Shown: in pieces, positions 58,666-64,000 of the stretch
How positions within the stretch are numbered: the first letter of the stretch is position 1
Layout: each line of letters begins with the position of its first letter
Source of the DNA: Sanderia malayensis
Lineage: Eukaryota > Cnidaria > Scyphozoa > Semaeostomeae > Pelagiidae
Length of the DNA stretch: 64,000 nt
Assembly: GCA_013076295.1 (NCBI GenBank)
Contig: RQOL01000876.1
Coordinates: 248,001 to 312,000 of the forward strand
Reading direction: 5' to 3'
Program-made: the position numbers and the translations under genes
Notes under the pieces: model-generated
Told to the model about the DNA's origin: nothing
What the model saw: the letters and a program-made list of their open reading frames with translations, nothing else
Database searches by the model: none

Positions 58666-59390
58666 GTTTGAAAGGGGCATGAGCGTAAGCGAATGCAGCG
58701 CACGAAGTGCGCCAACCACAGGCGAGCGCAGCGAGCTAACCTATTGTACATGGGGTTCAAAGAGGCATGAGCATAAGCGAATGCAGCGCACAAAGTGTGC
58801 CAACCACAGGCGAGCGCAGCGAGCTAACCCATTGTAAGTGGGGTTGAAAGGGGCATGAACATCAGCGAATGCAGCGCACGAAATGCGCCAACCACAGGCG
58901 AGCGCAGCGAGCTAACGTATTGTAAGTGGAGTTCAAAGAGGCATGAGCATAAGCGAATGCAGCGCACGAAGTGCGCCAACCACAAGCGAGCGCAGCGAGC
59001 TAGCCTATTGTATGTGGGGTTCAAAGAGGCATGAGCACAAGCGAATGCAGCGCACGAAGTGCACCAATCACAGGCGAGCGCAGCGAGCTAACCTATTGTA
59101 CGTGGGGTTCAAAGAGGCATGAGCGTAAGCGAATGCAGCGCACGAAGTGCGCCAACCACATAAAGTTTTTTCACTTGCCCCCCTCCGGGAAGCGAGCGAA
59201 CGCGAGCGGCCCCGGCTAGTAATAGATAGACAAGCAAGCGCAGCGAGCTAACCCATTGTAGGTGGGGTTGAAAGGGGCATGAGTGTAAGCGAATGCAGCG
59301 CATGAAGTGCGCCGACACATTAAGTTTTTCCACTTGCCCCCCTCCGGGAAGCGAGCGAACGCGAGCGCCCCCGGCTAGTATGAAATATTC
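58666..59390 (+). repeat. CpG-rich minisatellite, 88-bp units, with end blocks
   Basis: Units start at 58719, 58807 and 58895 (88-bp spacing) and continue to about 59160. They equal the 115-bp unit minus the CTATCAGTCAATG segment, replaced by AACCAC. Two blocks (59165-59220 and 59325-59380) end in TCCGGGAAGCGAGCGAACGC and CCCGGCTAGTA, which mirror the ACTAGGGGTC start of the inverted copies at 8.6 and 18.1 kb. This may be the edge of a mobile unit. Confidence 0.9.
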
Positions 59391-59834
59391 TGATATATTT
59401 TGAAGCTGGTGTTAGGTAACAAAAACAGTGCCTCGTTTACATTGAACTTCGTTGTATTCTATCAATGTTTGCACTGCCCACGTTAAAGCAAAAGTTGATC
59501 AGCACTGGAGGTGCCAAAATTGTTATTAGTTACATTTAATATCTAGAAGGGCGTGGCCGACGAAAAGTTTATGGGCCACGCCCAAAAGCCTGCAATAGAG
59601 CGTCGGTCAGATTTTGTGCTGGATCCGTCCCTGCAAAGAGAGGAGATGAAAGACTGTCGATTGACAACGATATTGGAGATGCCAACCCCATGGGTATGTC
59701 ACTGCAGGATCAGAGATCCAATTCTTATCAACCTGTCAGCACTTTGCTGTGTGCAAATAACAAGGAATGGATGATTTCATTTCTTTCCACATTAACTCTG
59801 ATTAAATCAAGATTTAATCACCATTTAATACAAT
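59391..59834. other. Spacer, nothing recognised
   Basis: A short open frame at 59553-59774 has no recognisable features. Confidence 0.35.
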
Positions 59835-60365
59835 AACAATCTTTGATAATATTATGATAAACAAGCATATCTACAGCTTATTACTTACCATTAAATCACT
59901 GTTCTTGTCCTTTCAGTTTTTACAGTTTAGTTGTTCAACGATGGTTGATTTGCAGAAATTATTAGGTTTTTGGTATGTACTTTTCTTACAATGCTATTAG
60001 CACAGTGAAAGTCTTCATTACTATTGTGATAAATAAGCAAATCTACAAACTTCCTACTTACCATTAAATCACTGTTATTGTTCTTCCAGTATTAGCGGTT
60101 TTGCCATTCAACTTTGGTTGATTTGCTGATATAATTTGGATTTTGTATGTACTTTTCTTACAATGCTATTAAGAAAGTGAAAGTATTCATTACTATTGTG
60201 ATAAACATATAGCATATCTACAGCTTACTACTTACCATTAAATCACTGTTGTTGCTCTTCCAATTTTTACGGTTTAGTTGTTCAATTTTGGTTGATTTTC
60301 TAACATTATTTGGATTTATTTTATTATGTACTTTTCTTCCAATGCTATTAACAGCATCAAAGTTT
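59835..60365. repeat. Tandem repeat, three units of about 173 bp
   Basis: CTTACCATTAAATCACTGTT recurs at 59884, 60057 and 60231. Shared words include GTACTTTTCTTACAATGCTA and TTACTATTGTGATAAA. Units are 80-90% alike by eye. Confidence 0.9.
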
Positions 60366-61009
60366 CTATCAGTGTTACATTAACAACAATTTTTTTTTAA
60401 ACTTTCCATATAAAAAAAACAACAACTATTCTTGCTATCAGATATATGAGGGCAACAAGTGCAACTAAAAAACCACAACAAAACACCATTTTCATCAATC
60501 TTGGCGATCAAACAAAGGAGATTATAGCAAGTATATTAACTTAGAACTCGGGTTTATTGTGATGGTTTTTAACAGAAAATAGCTTTATTTCATGCTTTGG
60601 TACCTTAGGAAATAACATACAAGAATATATATGGGTTGAAAATGTAGTGTGCTGCCGAGTTAACGGAGTTGGGTGGCCACAAAAAATTTACCTTTCACGA
60701 CAAGGAAGGGAGGAAACTCCTAACGAAAGAAATAGTTTAAGTATCTCTTCTGTGTTTGAAACTCTGTTGTCATACCAATTCCTTTCCAAATATTGCATAA
60801 TATCCTTTCACCAAAAATAACCTATAGCATAATTGTGTATTCACGGATTACAAAAGGAAGGCCTTTGTCAACATTGCCAAGGGCCAAAGAAAAGCTAAAA
60901 CTGAAAAAAGAGTGGGAAGGCCACGAAAGAAACTTGACGGAAATTGATTGTGGCCATACCCAACAAAAGAGCTGCTAAAATAATGCAGAACATGTGTAAA
61001 TTTAAAATT
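60366..61009. other. Spacer next to the DIRS end
   Basis: No gene supported; it may include the outer part of the DIRS-like element. Confidence 0.35.
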
Positions 61010-61320
61010 AGACGAGACTTACCTGCAAGTTGAAGTGTGATTGTAATTCTACATCATCTTCATGCAAGAACGGTGGGATAACATGAGAAGCACGGCAGAT
61101 GCGTAACTGAAATCAGGCTTTAAAGAGAAACGTTAACACATACAAAAACAATAATATTGAATAAATATGGGATGGGTTTTGCAGGGAAGGGCATGTTATC
61201 CCTCCGTTCCTGCATGAAGATGATTTAGAATTGCAATCACACTTCAACTTACAGGTAAGTCTCGTCTAATTTTAAATTCTACCTCATCTTCATTACATCA
61301 CTACGGATAACATGAGATTT
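61010..61320. repeat. Inverted and direct repeats at the DIRS end
   Basis: TTAGACGAGACTTACCTGCA (from 61010) reappears inverted at 61250-61269. The arms are about 70 bp with a loop of about 125 bp. A third, direct copy of the ATTCTACCTCATCTTCAT block follows at about 61275-61312. DIRS elements carry inverted terminal repeats and an internal complementary region downstream of the recombinase, so this position fits. Confidence 0.7.
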
Positions 61321-61410
61321 TAGAGTATATACATTAACAATTAACACACTAAACAAAGCACAAGATTGAAAGTGTAATATTGTTCAATAAGTTTATGTAC
61401 TTAATATAAA

Positions 61411-62440
61411 CTATCCAAAATTTAAGTCATCACGATTATCAATAGTTTTGTGGTAATATTTCTCAAATGTTGTTTCTCGAGTCCAACCTGCAGCATTCAG
61501 TATAACGGATAGTGGTAGACCATTAAATGTGGCATAAGATGTTGCTGCAAACCTGATGCTGTGAGCTCCTATTTGCTCAGTGTCAATTCCAGCATTGGAT
61601 AAAACGTCCTTGCACCAACGGCTGATTGTCGATCTATTAACTGGTTGAAAAGGCTTGGCAGTGCTAATTAATAATTGACGGCATTCCTTCCGAAGAAGCT
61701 GTGTTTCAGCAAGGTAGCAAGTTAGATTATTTATCACGCAAAGATCCTTGTTGCTTGGCAAAGCCAAATATCTAATTGGTTTGAAATGTATTCCTTGTTT
61801 TGTGGTCTTCAATATATGATTGACAGAAAAAATACACACAGAATCATTGAGTGCCATATCATCAAGTGTCAAAGCATGAATGGTCTGTACACGTTGTCCC
61901 GCAAGCAAGCACAATAAAAATGTTAGACTTAGGGTAAGTAACTTGAGTGAAAGTTGTCAGCTCCTCCAAGTGGTTCAAGATAGCCAAGAACTTGGCTGAC
62001 ACTCCAAACCGTTGTTGTCCTGGGAAAATAGGGCCTGTTTTCAAAGACCCTTTTCATAAAACGCTTAACTAAGTAGTACTGTCCAAATGGTGTTCCCTGC
62101 GAATCCCTAATAATGACGGACAACGCTGATCGAGCTGCATTGATGCTACTGTATGTTAATCCATTTTTATAAAGTAAGGTGAGGAATTCTATGCCATGTT
62201 CAACTGTAGCACAATTAGCATTTATGCCATTTTCAAGGCAAAATTTTGACCATTTTTTATGATGTACTTTATATTGTTTAACAGTTCCATACGCCAAGAG
62301 GACATAATAATTTCTTTAGTGTTTGTAGATAATTGACATGAACTTAATTGTTCCCAGACAAGAGGCAAATTACTAGATCTAGTTTTTTGTGCAAAGGATG
62401 AATCACCTGTGGAAAGTTTGGAAGAGTCAGCAAACTCTGG
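61411..62440 (-). pseudogene. DIRS-type tyrosine recombinase (2 frameshifts)
   Basis: The N-terminal core-binding part reads KQYKVHHKKWSKFCLENGIN, SINAARSALSVIIRD and YYLVKRFMKRVFENRPYFPR. The catalytic part has AGQRVQTIHALTLDDM (Arg), AHSIRFAATSYATFNG (His-x-x-Arg) and GWTRETTFEKYYHK (Tyr), so all catalytic residues are present. Frameshifts lie near 62290 and 61963. The family integrates circular DNA by site-specific recombination instead of using an integrase. It ends at 61411, just upstream of the inverted repeats. Confidence 0.85.
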
Positions 62441-62617
62441 CTGTGCTTTATGCACAATGGAGGCTTCAGTAGCAGCTTCATCATGATGGGGTACCAGCTG
62501 TGCGTCGGCCAGTCTGGAAAAACGCAGAGACCCTGTGCTCCTTTTGATGGATTTTCTCTAACATTGGCTGGATGACACTAAAAGGAAGGAAAGCATAGAA
62601 TTTTAAATTCTGCCAGC

Positions 62618-63180
62618 TTATAGAAAATGCATCAATGGCATGAGCTCTGTGGTCTTTTGTGAATGAGACATATTGTGGGACTTGGAAATTATGACATGAA
62701 GCAAATAAGTCAATGTCCGGGTGAAAGTTAAATGTCTTACAGCCTGCTCAAACACACCCTTATCAAGTTGGCACTCAGAATCTTTAGGCCGCGACCTAGA
62801 TATTTTATCTACTTCTACATTAAGGACCCCAGGAATATGAGCAGTGCTGATCCCAATGTCCCTCTCAATTGCCCACAGCCACATTTTTCTCACTATCAAG
62901 TTACAAGTATACGAGTGGCTAGTGCCCATATTGTTTATAAAATAAACAGCTGTAGTATTGTCAGAGGGTATGCGAATATGCAAGGATTTGGTATTGGTAA
63001 AAAATGTTGAAAGGGCATTATATATGGCAAGTAATTCCAAGTAATTAATATGGTGTTTTGCCTCACTTTCAGTCCAATGGCCTCTGATTTTAGCATCATT
63101 CCAAACAGCCCCCCCATCCTGTCATAGAGCCATCAGTAGAGATAACAATTGAGGGTTGGGGTTGTGAAATTTTTTTCTAA
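62618..63180 (-). pseudogene. DIRS RNase H domain (frameshifted)
   Basis: VISTDGSMTGWGG gives the first catalytic Asp. After a shift the next block is MELLAIYNALSTFFTNTKSL with the Glu, then IPSDNTTAVYFINNMGTSHS with the second Asp, and HIPGVLNVEVDKISRSRPKD. It lies between the reverse transcriptase and the recombinase, the normal DIRS order. Confidence 0.8.
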
Positions 63181-63189
63181 CAAAATCCT

Positions 63190-64000
63190 ATGTTTGAGAC
63201 CCACTACTGCAGTTCTGTCAAAGTCCCCTTTACAGATTTTCAATGCAGAAACTTTGTGGCTTTCTAACTCTCTGTAGTAAAGAGGTCCATGTAATACACC
63301 TGGGAAAGAAGACACAAGTAGGCCAATACAACTTGCCAGTTCTCTGATGGTGCATAATTTTCGGGCTAGTAATCTCTGACAAGCATTGGTTATGTTGTTT
63401 ATCTCTGACAAGCATTAGTTTTGTTGTCATATGGAATCCAAAATAAAGCCTAAAAAGGTTATCCTTTGTTTAGGCATAAATTCAGACTTTGTAGGATGAC
63501 GGGTGAACCCAAGGTTATCAAAACATGTAATTGTGTCTGTGATGTTATCAACACATTCTTCAAAATTGGATCCTTGTAGATAAATGTCATCAATATATGC
63601 CGCAAGAATATGACCAGCCTTATGCAAACTGGTGATTGGAGGCTTTGATAGTTTAGTAACTAGTCTTGGGGCTGAAACGCAAGGTATTTTTGGTAAGTAT
63701 GGTGTATAGGTACTGTGTAATATGCATCTTTCAAGTCAATTGATGCCATAAAACAGTTCTTTGTTATTAGCTGACAATTTGTTTTGAGAGTGTCCATTTT
63801 AAAATGATGATAGGCAATAAACTCATTCAGATGTTTCAAGTTTAAAACAAGTCGAAATGTTCCCTCCTTCTTTTCCCTTAAGAAAATAGGGGACCTAAAT
63901 GTATCTTGGCTATTATCACACTCAGCGAGAACACCCTTTTTCAACAATGACTGCACTTCACTCTCAATTATATCAGTCATGCCATGGTTATAATTTGCAT
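63190..64000 (-). pseudogene. DIRS reverse transcriptase (partial, runs off the window)
   Basis: Fingers and palm: VQSLLKKGVLAECDN, SPIFLREKKEGTFRLVLNLK, KHLNEFIAYHHFKMDTL and ASIDLKDAYYTVPIH. The catalytic block is AAYIDDIYLQGSNFEE (YIDD at about 63586-63597), followed by TKSEFMPKQRITFLGFILDS and the thumb region IRELASCIGLLVSSFPGVLH. It is in several frames with a stop near 63427. The 5' part and any gag gene lie beyond 64000. Confidence 0.85.

Noticed and set aside
57750..59390. CRISPR-like regular repeats
   Set aside because: Whole units repeat with no unique spacers, and the DNA is eukaryotic.

Overview
This is eukaryotic, almost certainly animal, DNA. It is AT-rich, its coding segments are short and bounded by GT/AG-type splice signals, and it contains (TTAGGG)-type telomeric repeats and a dense mixture of transposon classes. 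KDZ (Zisupton-like), DUF6589, Mutator-like, RTE and DIRS families together suggest a marine invertebrate, perhaps a cnidarian, but I cannot name the species. I see no gene that is clearly an ordinary conserved host gene. The window reads as nested mobile elements with a few unrecognised coding fragments.

Layout. 0.8-6.9 kb (minus): a decayed KDZ transposase, paralogous to a better copy downstream and interrupted by a fold-back MITE. 9.3-17.2 kb (plus): a broken DUF6589 gene split by an RTE-type non-LTR retrotransposon (about 10.96-14.30 kb). 18-22.6 kb: minisatellite, a Helitron-like scrap and a TTAA-flanked non-autonomous element. 22.6-39.45 kb (plus): a C2H2-finger plus DDE-like transposase gene cut in two by a 14,146-bp element (23954-38099).

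That large element is the centrepiece. It has a TA target duplication, near-perfect terminal inverted repeats and a matching 23-bp subterminal inverted repeat. It carries three genes: a zinc-ribbon/Ser-Pro-rich gene (plus), a KDZ transposase with about 16 exons and no lesion that I found (minus), and a broken Mutator-like transposase (plus). Removing the element and one TA restores the reading frame of the target gene across the junction. A 184-bp MITE at 48.2 kb has the same ends.

39.6-41.4 kb: an inverted copy of the TTAA element. 42.5-44.0 kb (minus): an internally deleted Ty3/Gypsy element with unusually short end repeats. 45.0-45.3 kb: a cluster of six CCAAT-type motifs. 46.8-50.6 kb: coding fragments, including a pair of unusual zinc fingers and a duplicated exon-like segment. 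50.7-52.2 kb: a second TTAA-flanked family. 52.4-57.6 kb (minus): a multi-exon gene with a KDZ-like cysteine cluster at the N terminus and a chromodomain at the C terminus, but no catalytic core that I can find. 57.7-59.4 kb: a CpG-rich minisatellite with 115-bp and 88-bp units. 59.8-60.4 kb: a 173-bp tandem repeat. 61.0-64.0 kb (minus): a DIRS-like tyrosine-recombinase retrotransposon running off the window end.

Exon limits were read by eye from splice-like signals and homology between copies; treat them as approximate.
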